Assembly: GCA_028285415.1 (NCBI GenBank)
Contig: JANQPF010000009.1
Location: 372,001 to 436,000, forward strand
Length of the DNA stretch: 64,000 nt
DNA from: Pseudomonadales bacterium
GTDB taxonomy: Bacteria; Pseudomonadota; Gammaproteobacteria; Pseudomonadales; Azotimanducaceae
Direction of reading: 5' to 3'
The number at the start of each line of letters is the position of its first letter. The first letter of the stretch is position 1. This document shows, piece after piece, positions 34,180 to 42,387 of the stretch. Both the position numbers and the translations under genes were made by a program. The notes beneath the pieces are model-generated. The model was not told where the DNA came from. It did no database searches and saw only the letters and a list, made by a program, of their open reading frames with translations.

Positions 34180-35805
34180 ATGGGAAACGTCGAAGAAGCA
34201 CTGACCCGGTTTTCCGCCGGGGAAATGGAGGAGGACGAACTTCGCACCATCGTGCTGACGGCGCTACAACGTGGCTCGCGAGCCGAAGTGACATCAATCA
34301 TTCAGGACGCTGCGCAGACCGAAACGCTGCAGGAAGTTTGCGCACGTCTGATGAGAGACATGCTGCAGGCTGACGCGACGCCAGAACCCCCAACCCCGAT
34401 CGCCTATGAGGGCATGGTGGTCCGAGATCGATTCATCCTGGGCAAAGAGATAGGCCGCGGCGGCATGGGGGTTGTCTATCGCGCGCGCGATCTGCGCCGC
34501 GTGGAAGCCGACGATCGACACAGTGAAGTTGCCATCAAGGTGATGAACCAGACCCTGCAGCACCACCCCGACGCACTGATGACGCTGCAGCGTGAAGCGC
34601 GGCGAGCCCAACAGCTGGCACATCCGAACATTGCCACCGTGTTCGATTTCGACCGGGAAGGTGACATCGCGTATCTCTGCATGGAGCTGCTCGAGGGCAA
34701 ACCGCTGAGCGAACTCCTCAAGGAGGAGACCCTGCGCCCCGTCGACTTTTCGCTCTCCATCATCCGCGGCATCTGTGCTGGACTCGAGTATGCGCACAAG
34801 TCAGGCATTGTTCATGCCGACTTGAAGCCGGGCAACATATTCCTCACGCGCAACAACGTCGTGAAGATTCTCGACTTCGGTCTCGCCCGCACGGTGCGCG
34901 TCTCCGACGAAACATCGGGCACGGAAACGTCGTTCGACGCCGGCCGGTGGAACGCCATGACACCGGCCTACGCAAGCCCGGAAATGTTCGCGCGCCAGGA
35001 ACCGGATCCCTGCGACGACATCTACGGTCTCGCCTGTGTCAGCTACGAGCTGCTCTCCGGCCATCACCCGTTTGAGCGCCTGACCGCAACCCGCGCCCGG
35101 GAAGACGGTTTGAGCGTCAAGCCGATACGAGGGTTGTCGCGGCGGCAGAACAAGACGCTGAAAGATGCGCTCGCTTTCGAGCGCGAAGACCGCATTGCCA
35201 CCGTCGCCGAGTTCCTGGACGGGTTGATGAAGCCGAAAAGCGCGGCGCCTACCGTCGCCGTCACGACCATAGGGGTTGCCGCGGTGCTTGCGGTCGTCGG
35301 CGTGACCTGGCTCTTCATCAACGCAGGCGGAGGCTATACCGGAGATCCGCTCGACAGTGGGCTCAATCGAGATGTGCGGGAGCTGCCCGCGACGGACGCC
35401 GAGCCAGGCGCGTCAGACCTGATCTCCGAGCCTGGCACGGACGATGCCAACTTTGACGACGTCAGCGCGCCCGAGGGGAACCTGAGTCGTGAGAGTCAGG
35501 AGAGCATTCAGCGTATTCTGGAAATTGCCGACCTGCACCTCGCGATGCGGCGTTTCGTCACCCCTTCGGGAAGTAACGCCGCTGAAGCGTATCTGGCGGT
35601 AACGACGCTCGAGCCTTCGAATCAGCGCGCCAGAAACGGCCTCGGTCAAGTGATCGACGGTGTCGTGGCCGAAGCCCGCGTGCTGGCGCGAAACGGTGAC
35701 CGTGAGGGGGCCATCACCCTGCTCGAGACCGCCCTGTCCCAACTCCCCGATGATCAGGAACTCCAGGCAGCCCAAAGTGAGCTGATGTCAGCCGACGCAC
35801 TTTGA
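34180..35805 (+). CDS. Membrane-bound Ser/Thr protein kinase with C-terminal repeat region
   Basis: A 541-residue kinase. Residues 1-75 are a helical N-terminal region. The kinase domain at 83-350 has a P-loop GRGGMGVVY at 92-100, Lys120 in VAIK, a catalytic loop HADLKPGN at 212-219, DFG at 232-234 and SPE near 266-268. The Arg before the catalytic Asp is Ala, so it is a non-RD kinase. Residues 358-381 are one membrane helix (TIGVAAVLAVVGVTWLFI). The remainder, outside the membrane, holds helical repeats (LAVTTLEPSNQRARNGLGQVI) that look like TPR. It starts seven bases after the caspase-like gene and has only a weak ribosome site; the ECF sigma gene follows. Confidence 0.93.
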   Translation: MGNVEEALTRFSAGEMEEDELRTIVLTALQRGSRAEVTSIIQDAAQTETLQEVCARLMRDMLQADATPEPPTPIAYEGMVVRDRFILGKEIGRGGMGVVYRARDLRRVEADDRHSEVAIKVMNQTLQHHPDALMTLQREARRAQQLAHPNIATVFDFDREGDIAYLCMELLEGKPLSELLKEETLRPVDFSLSIIRGICAGLEYAHKSGIVHADLKPGNIFLTRNNVVKILDFGLARTVRVSDETSGTETSFDAGRWNAMTPAYASPEMFARQEPDPCDDIYGLACVSYELLSGHHPFERLTATRAREDGLSVKPIRGLSRRQNKTLKDALAFEREDRIATVAEFLDGLMKPKSAAPTVAVTTIGVAAVLAVVGVTWLFINAGGGYTGDPLDSGLNRDVRELPATDAEPGASDLISEPGTDDANFDDVSAPEGNLSRESQESIQRILEIADLHLAMRRFVTPSGSNAAEAYLAVTTLEPSNQRARNGLGQVIDGVVAEARVLARNGDREGAITLLETALSQLPDDQELQAAQSELMSADAL

Positions 35806-35852
35806 GGTCACCCTCAGAGCGACTATGCTTCGTCGGGCAAACGGAGGGGACA

Positions 35853-36431
35853 ATGTCCACAGAAGACGAAGACAGTGCAACGGTGATTGCGTTGCTGAGA
35901 GATGCGGAATCGGGTGATCAGGCCGCTTTCAACAAGCTCGTTGGTGTTGTCTATCCCGAACTCAAACGGCTCGCTCAGTACCAGCTCGGCAAGGAGCGCG
36001 CCGACCACACCTTGAGCGCGACGGCCATCGTGCACGAAGCGTACGAGCGCCTCTCCTCCCTGGATGGCCCGTGGAACAACAAAGCCCACTTCATGCGCAC
36101 GGCAGCGCGCATCATGCGTCATCTGCTGGTCGACTATGCGCGGCGTCGCAACGCCGACAAGCGCGGCGCGGGCGCCAATCCGGTCACACTCGATGCCGAG
36201 CATCTGCAGACTCCGGCGGATCAGCTCGCCATCCTGCGCCTGGAAGACGCGCTGGAGGAAATGGCGGCCATCGATCCACGTCTCGAGCGCATCGTGGAGT
36301 GCCGTATGTTTGCCGGCCTGACCGTCGCTGAAACTGCAGAGGCGCTGGACATGAGCGTGCGCACCGTGGAGCGCGACTGGCAGCGCGCCCGGGGGTACAT
36401 CAATCGCGCGCTTGGCAACACTGGGGATTGA
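35853..36431 (+). CDS. ECF-type RNA polymerase sigma factor
   Basis: A 192-residue sigma-70 family member of the ECF type often found beside Ser/Thr kinases (I recognise it as TIGR02999-like). Region 2 includes GDQAAFNKLVGVVYPELKRLAQYQL and HTLSATAIVHEAYERL, and region 4 the segment GLTVAETAEALDMSVRTVERDWQRARGYI. I set the start at an ATG with a strong GGAGGGGA immediately upstream; an earlier in-frame ATG is unsupported. It probably directs RNA polymerase to a stress regulon, with the kinase controlling it. It is not accompanied by an anti-sigma gene. Confidence 0.9.
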   Translation: MSTEDEDSATVIALLRDAESGDQAAFNKLVGVVYPELKRLAQYQLGKERADHTLSATAIVHEAYERLSSLDGPWNNKAHFMRTAARIMRHLLVDYARRRNADKRGAGANPVTLDAEHLQTPADQLAILRLEDALEEMAAIDPRLERIVECRMFAGLTVAETAEALDMSVRTVERDWQRARGYINRALGNTGD

Positions 36432-36442
36432 GAATAGCGGGT

Positions 36443-36469
36443 AAAAAAAGGGCGCCGTTACGGCGCCCT
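36443..36469 (-). terminator. Intrinsic terminator downstream of the Yip1-like gene
   Basis: On the minus strand AGGGCGCCG and CGGCGCCCT (36469-36461, 36457-36449) form a 9-bp stem with a three-base loop, followed by a run of seven T residues. It lies 25 bases past the Yip1-like gene's stop and terminates it. The opposite strand lacks the T-tract, but the same hairpin could help end the ECF gene. Confidence 0.85.
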
Positions 36470-36493
36470 GAGCAGGTTGGTGAGAACCGTCGC

Positions 36494-37516
36494 CTACAGG
36501 CGCTCCTCAACTTCACGGTAAAGCGCATAGTTATGAGCCGTCGTTGCGTTCAAGTCTTGATGAATCCGCGCCGTTTCCAGCTGCATTTTCACCCACTGGT
36601 GCTCGGCCCAGTTGCCGCCACCCGACTTGACCACTTCCAGCTCTGCCGTGCCTAGACGCGCCATGCCGCCGATGCCACCGAGCAGATCGCCGATGGACGG
36701 ATCCTTGTCCTGATACTTCTCGCTCAAATCACCATCCAATCGCGTACGCAGCGCCTGGGTTCTCTGCATCACAGCCACATAGCCGTGCACTTGTTCCCGG
36801 GTCAGCCGGCCGTCGCGCGGCGGTTCGTAGGTGTCTTGAGTCGCCGCGTCGGCCAGCGCAGCCTGACGCTCGAGACCACCAAACATCCCCGAGGTCAGAC
36901 TGCCGCTGAATCCACTCGACGCGCGCTCCGTCGCGGCATCTTCCAGCAAGTCGCCCAGCGAAGGGCCGAAGGCGGATCCGATTGACGCCGTGACGACAAC
37001 GTTGACCACAATGGCCGCGAGAATGCTGAGAATGAAGTGCTTTGCCCTGGCGTCCTGGGGAATCTCCAGATACTGAGGGAGGAAGCGGTAAGCGAGCACA
37101 AGCGCATAGACAAAGACGATCAGGGAGATCAAACCTCCGAGCCACGGCAGCGGACTGATGGCCGTGCCAATCGCCGAAGGGATCAGCACCAGCGCAACCA
37201 CGGCATAGGCGGCATTGAAGTTCTTCTTACCCCCGAACGTTCCCGCCAGAACGTCGAATATCCAAGCGATGGCAAACGACCACCCGAGGGCCCAGGCCGC
37301 TGAGAAGAGCATCAGCATCGGCGAACCGAGCATGGAGGCGCCTGTGAAGAGCCCCAGGATTGCCGCAATCAGATACGCAGCAACCGTTACCGGCAGCACG
37401 AGCGTCGTGAAAGAACGCTGCCAGTCGGCAAGCGGTTCACGGTAGTCAGTGGCGGCACCATTCGGATCGGTGAGAACCGCGGCCACCCATTTCGTTGTGA
37501 CATTGAGATCGAACAT
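36494..37516 (-). CDS. Yip1-like membrane protein
   Basis: A 340-residue protein with about five membrane helices between residues 35 and 190 (FTTLVLPVTVAAYLIAAILG, LFSAAWALGWSFAIAW and others). It resembles YIP1-family proteins. The C-terminal 150 residues are charged and soluble, rich in Arg and Glu, ending HNYALYREVEERL. Function unknown. It converges on the ECF gene and has its own terminator; the small helical protein is 41 bases upstream. Whether it belongs to the kinase system is unclear. Confidence 0.75.
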   Translation of the reverse strand: MFDLNVTTKWVAAVLTDPNGAATDYREPLADWQRSFTTLVLPVTVAAYLIAAILGLFTGASMLGSPMLMLFSAAWALGWSFAIAWIFDVLAGTFGGKKNFNAAYAVVALVLIPSAIGTAISPLPWLGGLISLIVFVYALVLAYRFLPQYLEIPQDARAKHFILSILAAIVVNVVVTASIGSAFGPSLGDLLEDAATERASSGFSGSLTSGMFGGLERQAALADAATQDTYEPPRDGRLTREQVHGYVAVMQRTQALRTRLDGDLSEKYQDKDPSIGDLLGGIGGMARLGTAELEVVKSGGGNWAEHQWVKMQLETARIHQDLNATTAHNYALYREVEERL

Positions 37517-37557
37517 TTTTTGCTCCAGGTTTGAATCAGATACTCACAAGAGCGTGC

Positions 37558-37869
37558 TCATTCCCGGAAACCGCCATTCGAGTTGATATTTTTGATGTGT
37601 AGCTGAACCTCGTCGTCGCCCTCATACGCGTCAGCGATGCAGCGCCAACAGGTTCTACGCCAGAGACCCAGCGTACCTTCGAGCGGCACAGGTGCTTCGG
37701 ACGCAGCGAGGAGGGTCTCCAGCGCAGCACGCAGAGCATGATCGTTGCCGCACAGCGCGGTCAGACGACTCGCGCGGGCGTGCATTTCGGTATCGAGGAG
37801 CTGCTGGAAAATCGCGTCAAGCCGTTTGGCATCAACGCCGAACAATGCGGGGGCGGAGGGCGCATCCAT
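37558..37869 (-). CDS. Small hypothetical helical protein
   Basis: A 103-residue protein. LLDTEMHARASRLTALCGND and HALRAALETLLAASEAP resemble the helical segment found at the N-terminus of many Ser/Thr kinases of the ECF-linked group (there of the form E-R-x-x-F-L-x-x-x-C-x-x-D-x-x-L-x-x-x-V-x-x-L-L). Here it stands alone. The C-terminus contains an isolated C-W-R-C. It lies upstream of the Yip1-like gene on the same strand. Function unknown; a link to the kinase module is inference. Confidence 0.55.
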   Translation of the reverse strand: MDAPSAPALFGVDAKRLDAIFQQLLDTEMHARASRLTALCGNDHALRAALETLLAASEAPVPLEGTLGLWRRTCWRCIADAYEGDDEVQLHIKNINSNGGFRE

Positions 37870-37991
37870 GTGAGAGTCCCGTTTTGTTGATTGACGGTCT
37901 TTTCACAGAAAGCGTAAACGCGGGCGAAACCCGCCATCGGGACAGACCGGTTTTGCTATATTTCGATCAAAACGGGGTACTGGGGGGTCAC

Positions 37992-38999
37992 TTGAGCCAC
38001 CACACCAACGCCGAGTACGTCATTCACGGCGTGCCCATGAGTCTATTCACCCGCAAGCTCGAAGCCGCTTTCGACTTCTACGGCGTGCCCTACCAACAGA
38101 CGCGTAAAGGCACGCGGGACGGCAGCGAGCTCGAAGGACGCGCTGGTTCGCATCAGATACCCGTGCTCATCACGCCGGAAAACTGGGCCCTGGCGGACAC
38201 CACACCGGTGATCGGCACGCTGGACGAGCGGTATCCGGCGCGTCGTATGGTCCCTGCAGGACTTCCCGGACTTCTGGTGCACGTTGTCGAGGAGATCCTC
38301 GATGAGTGGGTGGCGCGGGTGATGGTCCACTATCGCTGGCACTACCCGGAAAACACCCGGGACGTGCTCGCAACCGGCTTCGGGCTTGAGCTCAGCCTGG
38401 AAGAAGCCGTCAAACACCCGGCAGCACAGTGGGGACCGCGCGCCTGCCGGGCTACCGGGACGGAGCTCATCGAGCACCAGCAAGCGGCCGAGCATGAGTA
38501 CATCACCATGCTCGATGCTCTGGAAACGCAGCTTGCCGAAACACCCTACGCGCTCGGCGATCGACCCTGCGCGGTCGACTGCATGCTGCTTGGCGGACTA
38601 CGTGCGCATACGAACCGGGATCCAATTCCAGACCTGTCTCGCTTTACCCGCGTGCTCGAGTGGAACGAGCAACAGGGTTCAGCATGGCAGGGGGACGGGG
38701 TGCTGGCAGATTTCCCCACGAGCACTCCGTTTGCACAATTCGTTCTCGAGCTCGGACGCGATCACTACGCCCCGTTTCTGCTCGGCAACGCTCAAGCGTT
38801 GGCTGCCGGGCACAAGTCGTTCGTCGTGGACACCTATGGCACACCGTGCAGCTACCTCACGCGGCCGTACCCCGAGCAATCCCGGCAGATGATTTTCGAT
38901 CGCATCCGCCATCGGTTGGACGATCGAGAACAGGCGGCAGCGCGAACCTGGCTGGAGGATGTGGGGCTGGCCGCCTGTTTCTGGCCGCCGGAGGCGTAA
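37992..38999 (+). CDS. Glutathione S-transferase-like protein
   Basis: A 335-residue GST-fold protein: AEYVIHGVPMSLFTRKLEAA with the thioredoxin-like start, HQIPVLITPENWALADTTPVIG with the cis-Pro region, and a helical remainder longer than typical (DRPCAVDCMLLGGLRAH). The open frame reaches back to 37692 but that part lacks any domain. A TTG at 37992, with a run of six G just upstream, keeps the conserved N-terminal strand intact; the ATG at 38037 would cut it. It converges with the sulfatase. Confidence 0.78.
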   Translation: MSHHTNAEYVIHGVPMSLFTRKLEAAFDFYGVPYQQTRKGTRDGSELEGRAGSHQIPVLITPENWALADTTPVIGTLDERYPARRMVPAGLPGLLVHVVEEILDEWVARVMVHYRWHYPENTRDVLATGFGLELSLEEAVKHPAAQWGPRACRATGTELIEHQQAAEHEYITMLDALETQLAETPYALGDRPCAVDCMLLGGLRAHTNRDPIPDLSRFTRVLEWNEQQGSAWQGDGVLADFPTSTPFAQFVLELGRDHYAPFLLGNAQALAAGHKSFVVDTYGTPCSYLTRPYPEQSRQMIFDRIRHRLDDREQAAARTWLEDVGLAACFWPPEA

Positions 39000-39005
39000 C
39001 GGAAG

Positions 39006-40523
39006 CTAGACCGGCGCTTTGCGCTCGAACCGCGGTTCCCTTGCGGGTGGCAACGCGTCATACAGTTGCGCAACCAGCTCGTCGCGCACGGCCGTTTCTT
39101 TCTGCCAGAGATTGTCGCGTTGTTCCGGGTCGGCCTGCAGGTTGTAAAGTTCACCCTCACTACCCTCATAGACGGCGCTTTTCTCATAGGCAGTACAGAG
39201 CCATCCGTCTTTGCGATAGATACTCTTCAGATGCATATCCACCGGGCCATGCTCCGAGTCCCATTCCGTGAGCACGTACTCGCGGTCTTCCGCCTCCTCG
39301 TCCGATTTCGGTAGCGGCTTGCCTTCCACATAGTCAGGCGTCCCGATGCCCGCAACCTCGCAGAACGTCGCCGCCAGATCCAGGTGACCAACGGGGGCGC
39401 TCACCGTCGCTGGTTTGTTGAGTTCAGCCGGCCGCCAGATGAACGGTAAGCGCATCAGCGCATCGACGTGATAGGGGCCTTTGAACAGGAGCCCAAAGTC
39501 ACCCTGAAACTCACCGTGATCGGTGGTGAAGAAAATGTCGGTATTTGCAAGCCAGCCCTTCGCCTCGAGCCAGCTGATGACCCGGCCGCACGCTTCGTCG
39601 ATCAGCTCGTTTTCAATGTGGGTCATGGCGTTGATCTCGCGAACCTGATCCGGCGTCATCTCGGCCGGCACAAACTCGCGCGGCGATTCGAGATTCGTCC
39701 AGAGGCTGCCTTCGTAGTAACCCAGCCAGTGTTTCGGCTTGTCAGCAAGGAGTGCACGCCGTTCGGCGTCCGTGTCACAGTAAAGCGACGGCAGCGGCAC
39801 GTCCCGCCAGTTGATACGTGACAGCTCCGCGGCCGGCACGTCCCAGGGATGGTGCGGATCGGGAAAGCTCATCCAGCAGAACCAGCTGTCGTCATCCTGC
39901 AGCGACTTGAGCCAGCTCAACGTGCGATCGGCGACCCAGTCCGTATGGTACAACGCGGTCGGCACGTCCATCGGCCAGACCTGACAGGCGTTTGTGCCGC
40001 CGCTGCCAACCGTGTTCTGACCTTTGTCCGTAACCATCGGATAAAACCGCGCCTTGTAGTCCGGGTGCTGGTCCGTCATCCAGCGATCATAGTGGCTGTG
40101 GCCTTCGAAAAAATGATTCGCCAGCTCCATGTGATCAAAACCGCGATGCGGTCCGGTGCTGTGCTCACGCGCCATGCGATTCTCAAAAAAATCGTCGGGA
40201 TCGCCGAGCCAGGGCTCAAAGTGCGCTTTGCCGAGGAGTGCGGTTTTGTAGCCGTGCTGCTTGAGCCAGTCGGCGATTGTTGTCTGCTCTTCCGGTAGCG
40301 AAACGCCGTTCATCCAGACGCCGTGGGTCGCCACATGCTGGCCCGTGATGATGGTCGCCCGGGCCGGCATGCAGACCACGTTCTGGTTGTGCGCCCGGGT
40401 GTAGTTGATACCTCGTTCCGCCAGCTGATCGATGACGGGTGTGCGCGCCACCTGGCCGCCGTTGCAACCCAGCGCGTCGAAACGCATCTGATCGGTAGTA
40501 ATGAGCAAAATGTTGCGGCCCAC
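39006..40523 (-). CDS. Sulfatase (type I, formylglycine)
   Basis: A 505-residue sulfatase. The N-terminal ILLITTDQMRFD carries metal-binding Asp11, and the signature C51-M-P-A-R55 has the Cys that a separate maturation enzyme converts to formylglycine. TTDHGEFQGDFG further supplies DHG metal ligands. No signal peptide is apparent, so it may act in the cytoplasm; the Asp-Gln near the start is seen in sulfatase and phosphonate monoester hydrolase relatives. A GTG at 40523 has AGGAG eight bases upstream and is preferred over the longer frame. Upstream on the strand is the TVP38-like gene (20-base gap). Confidence 0.9.
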   Translation of the reverse strand: MGRNILLITTDQMRFDALGCNGGQVARTPVIDQLAERGINYTRAHNQNVVCMPARATIITGQHVATHGVWMNGVSLPEEQTTIADWLKQHGYKTALLGKAHFEPWLGDPDDFFENRMAREHSTGPHRGFDHMELANHFFEGHSHYDRWMTDQHPDYKARFYPMVTDKGQNTVGSGGTNACQVWPMDVPTALYHTDWVADRTLSWLKSLQDDDSWFCWMSFPDPHHPWDVPAAELSRINWRDVPLPSLYCDTDAERRALLADKPKHWLGYYEGSLWTNLESPREFVPAEMTPDQVREINAMTHIENELIDEACGRVISWLEAKGWLANTDIFFTTDHGEFQGDFGLLFKGPYHVDALMRLPFIWRPAELNKPATVSAPVGHLDLAATFCEVAGIGTPDYVEGKPLPKSDEEAEDREYVLTEWDSEHGPVDMHLKSIYRKDGWLCTAYEKSAVYEGSEGELYNLQADPEQRDNLWQKETAVRDELVAQLYDALPPAREPRFERKAPV

Positions 40524-40543
40524 GTGAAGTTCTCCTGATCCAT

Positions 40544-41236
40544 TCACCGGGATTCGCGATCGCCGGCGTCACCCCCAATCCAGACCCACTCCCTCACCTT
40601 CGGAATAAAGAGAGGAAGGACAAAAACGAGTAACAGCACGCCGGCAATGGCCAGCGACTGGGTACCCGTCAGATCCAGCACGGCCGTGCCGAGAAAGGCA
40701 TAGGGCGCGGCGCGAATCGGCGCCGCCAGCGTCACGGCAAGCAAGAACTGAGCAACGTTCAATCCGACGAGACCGGCGGCCAGATGAGCGGGTGTCAGGA
40801 GGCCAATCGGATGGGCGGAAATGGCAAAAATGGCGAGCGCGCCGACCCGTTGGATGCGCTCCATCATCGCCGTGTATTGGTCCCCGAAGCGGCGTTGCAC
40901 CCAATCCGCACCGAGCTGCTGGGCCAGATAAAATAGCACCAGCGCTGACGCAACCAGACCGAGACTGCCCCAGACAATCCCACCCGTCACCCCGAAGGCG
41001 AGACCGCCCAGGATCAATATGAGATGGGAAGAGAGGCCAATGAAGAGGCGAAAGATGACCAGCAGCACGAAGACGGCCGGACCCCACCAGCCAAGGCTCT
41101 CTACCCAGCCTCGAAAGACCTCCAGCCCTTCGACCGTAAACGAGATGCCGAGCTGCTCCTGAGCGGAGGATCCGAGCAGAAAGGCGACGACGAGAAAAAG
41201 CAGCACATAGAGGCGGCGACGCCAGCGCGATGACAT
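40544..41236 (-). CDS. TVP38/TMEM64 family membrane protein
   Basis: A 230-residue inner-membrane protein with five or six helices. LGGLAFGVTGGIVWGSLGLVASALVLFYLAQQLGADWVQRRFG and PIGLLTPAHLAAGL correspond to the SNARE-associated (DedA-like) domain. Members are of uncertain function, probably related to lipid transport. ATG start. It is divergent from a SnoaL-like gene and precedes the sulfatase on the same strand by 20 bases. Confidence 0.85.
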   Translation of the reverse strand: MSSRWRRRLYVLLFLVVAFLLGSSAQEQLGISFTVEGLEVFRGWVESLGWWGPAVFVLLVIFRLFIGLSSHLILILGGLAFGVTGGIVWGSLGLVASALVLFYLAQQLGADWVQRRFGDQYTAMMERIQRVGALAIFAISAHPIGLLTPAHLAAGLVGLNVAQFLLAVTLAAPIRAAPYAFLGTAVLDLTGTQSLAIAGVLLLVFVLPLFIPKVREWVWIGGDAGDRESR

Positions 41237-41354
41237 TATTCGACCCGATCCAGCATCAGGGTTTCGAAGGTTTCAGCACTCAGAACGATTCGGCCTGGTA
41301 TCGGGATCATGTTAACCCTGGCATAGTTGAGCGACGCTACATTGAGGAACCGAG

Positions 41355-41744
41355 ATGAATCCAACAGCAGAAGAACGCGACGTGCTATTCAAGAAGTTTG
41401 GTCGCGCGTTCTTTAAGCAGGACCTGGATGCAATGTACCAGGTAGTCACCGAAGATTTCACGTACTCGATTCTGGTCAACGACGTGCCGCGCCAGATGAA
41501 AACGCGGGAAGCGGTGGCGGCCTTCTTTGACGAACGCCGGGGGATACAAAAGGATGTCCGTTTCGAAGACGTGGTGTTTCACCACGCGCCGGAAGCGACT
41601 TTCATGACCTACCGCGTGACCGGCACCGATGTCGCCAGCGGCGAGGCTTTTGAGCGCATCGGCGTGGAACGATATACTTTTCGCGACGGGCGTATTGCGG
41701 AGAAAGACGTTTACAGCCGCCCCCTCCTGCAAGCTGCCGCCTGA
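41355..41744 (+). CDS. SnoaL/NTF2-like protein
   Basis: A 129-residue NTF2-fold protein: FKKFGRAFFKQDLDAMYQVV and AVAAFFDERRG fit the family helices. GAGGA precedes the ATG by six bases. No signal is present, so it is cytoplasmic. The peroxiredoxin-like selenoprotein follows after 34 bases, so both are probably co-transcribed. It is a possible catabolic isomerase or binding protein; reaction unknown. Confidence 0.82.
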   Translation: MNPTAEERDVLFKKFGRAFFKQDLDAMYQVVTEDFTYSILVNDVPRQMKTREAVAAFFDERRGIQKDVRFEDVVFHHAPEATFMTYRVTGTDVASGEAFERIGVERYTFRDGRIAEKDVYSRPLLQAAA

Positions 41745-41778
41745 CCGGGGTTCAAGAACGAACACAGAGGAGAACATT

Positions 41779-42366
41779 ATGAAGTTAGGACGGTATTTAC
41801 GGCGATCCCTGTTCGCGGTTGCTCTCGCCGGCATGACACAATTTGCCGTCGCGGATTCGGAGTATGCGGCGGCGTGGGGTCCTAGCGTTGGATCCATGGC
41901 ACCGCTATTGTCCGCCAATGACCAGGCAGGCAATCTGCAGACCCTGGAGACGCTGCGCGGGTCCAACGGCTTGTTATTCGTTTTCAATCGATCCGTCGAC
42001 TGGTGACCCTTCTGCATCCGTCAGTTCGTGAAACTGAATGATCTCAAAGACGAATTCGAAGCCATCGGCGTAGGCGTTGTGGGCATGACCTACGACACAC
42101 CGGAAATTATCCAGGCGTTCCACGAAAAGTGGGAAATCGACTATCCCGTTCTGAAAGACGTCGATCGCCAGCACGTTGAGGCCTGGGGCATCCGCAATGA
42201 GGAATACGGCCCGGGCACCTTTGCCTACGGTGTGCCTCTGCCCGGAGTTGTGCTGATCTCGCCCGAAGGCGAAATCCTCGCCAAGTGGGCTGAGCGAGGC
42301 TATCGCTCTAGAGCGGACTGGTCGATGGTTCTGGAAGAAGTTACTGCAGCAGTGGGCGGCGAATAG
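41779..42366 (+). CDS. Periplasmic peroxiredoxin-like selenoprotein (Sec-x-x-C)
   Basis: The gene is interrupted by one in-frame TGA at 42004-42006. Read through, it gives 195 residues: a signal peptide at 1-25 (RRSLFAVALAG, cleavage after AVA), then a thioredoxin-like domain (LETLRGSNGLLFVFNRSVDW) whose active-site stretch reads W-TGA-P-F-C. Homologous redoxins have W-C-P-F-C here, so the TGA at residue 76 stands for the reactive peroxidatic Cys, leaving C79 as resolving residue. The frame continues with the expected alpha/beta sequence (VVGMTYDTPEIIQAF, GVPLPGVVLISPEGEIL) to a normal stop. A hairpin with loop CGUGA starts 14 bases after the TGA. AGGAGA precedes the ATG. Proposed function: periplasmic peroxide or disulfide reductase. 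Confidence 0.9.
42021..42037 (+). promoter_or_regulatory. SECIS-like hairpin after the UGA of the peroxiredoxin-like gene
   Basis: UCAGUU and AACUGA make a perfect 6-bp stem closing a CGUGA loop; the loop begins 21 bases after the UGA and has G at its second position. This agrees with the bacterial SECIS pattern and with the loop predicted after the other Sec codon in this window. Done by eye. Confidence 0.7.
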
Positions 42367-42387
42367 CCTTCTCACTGAGAGTTAATC

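Noticed and set aside
35802-35852. Extended N-terminus of the ECF sigma factor
   Set aside because: The earlier ATG is inside the kinase gene's end and lacks a ribosome site, whereas GGAGGGGA precedes the ATG at 35853.
42028-42366. The downstream part of the peroxiredoxin-like gene as a separate 112-codon gene
   Set aside because: It lacks a ribosome site and starts in the middle of the thioredoxin-like domain. Reading through the UGA restores a full-length redoxin.
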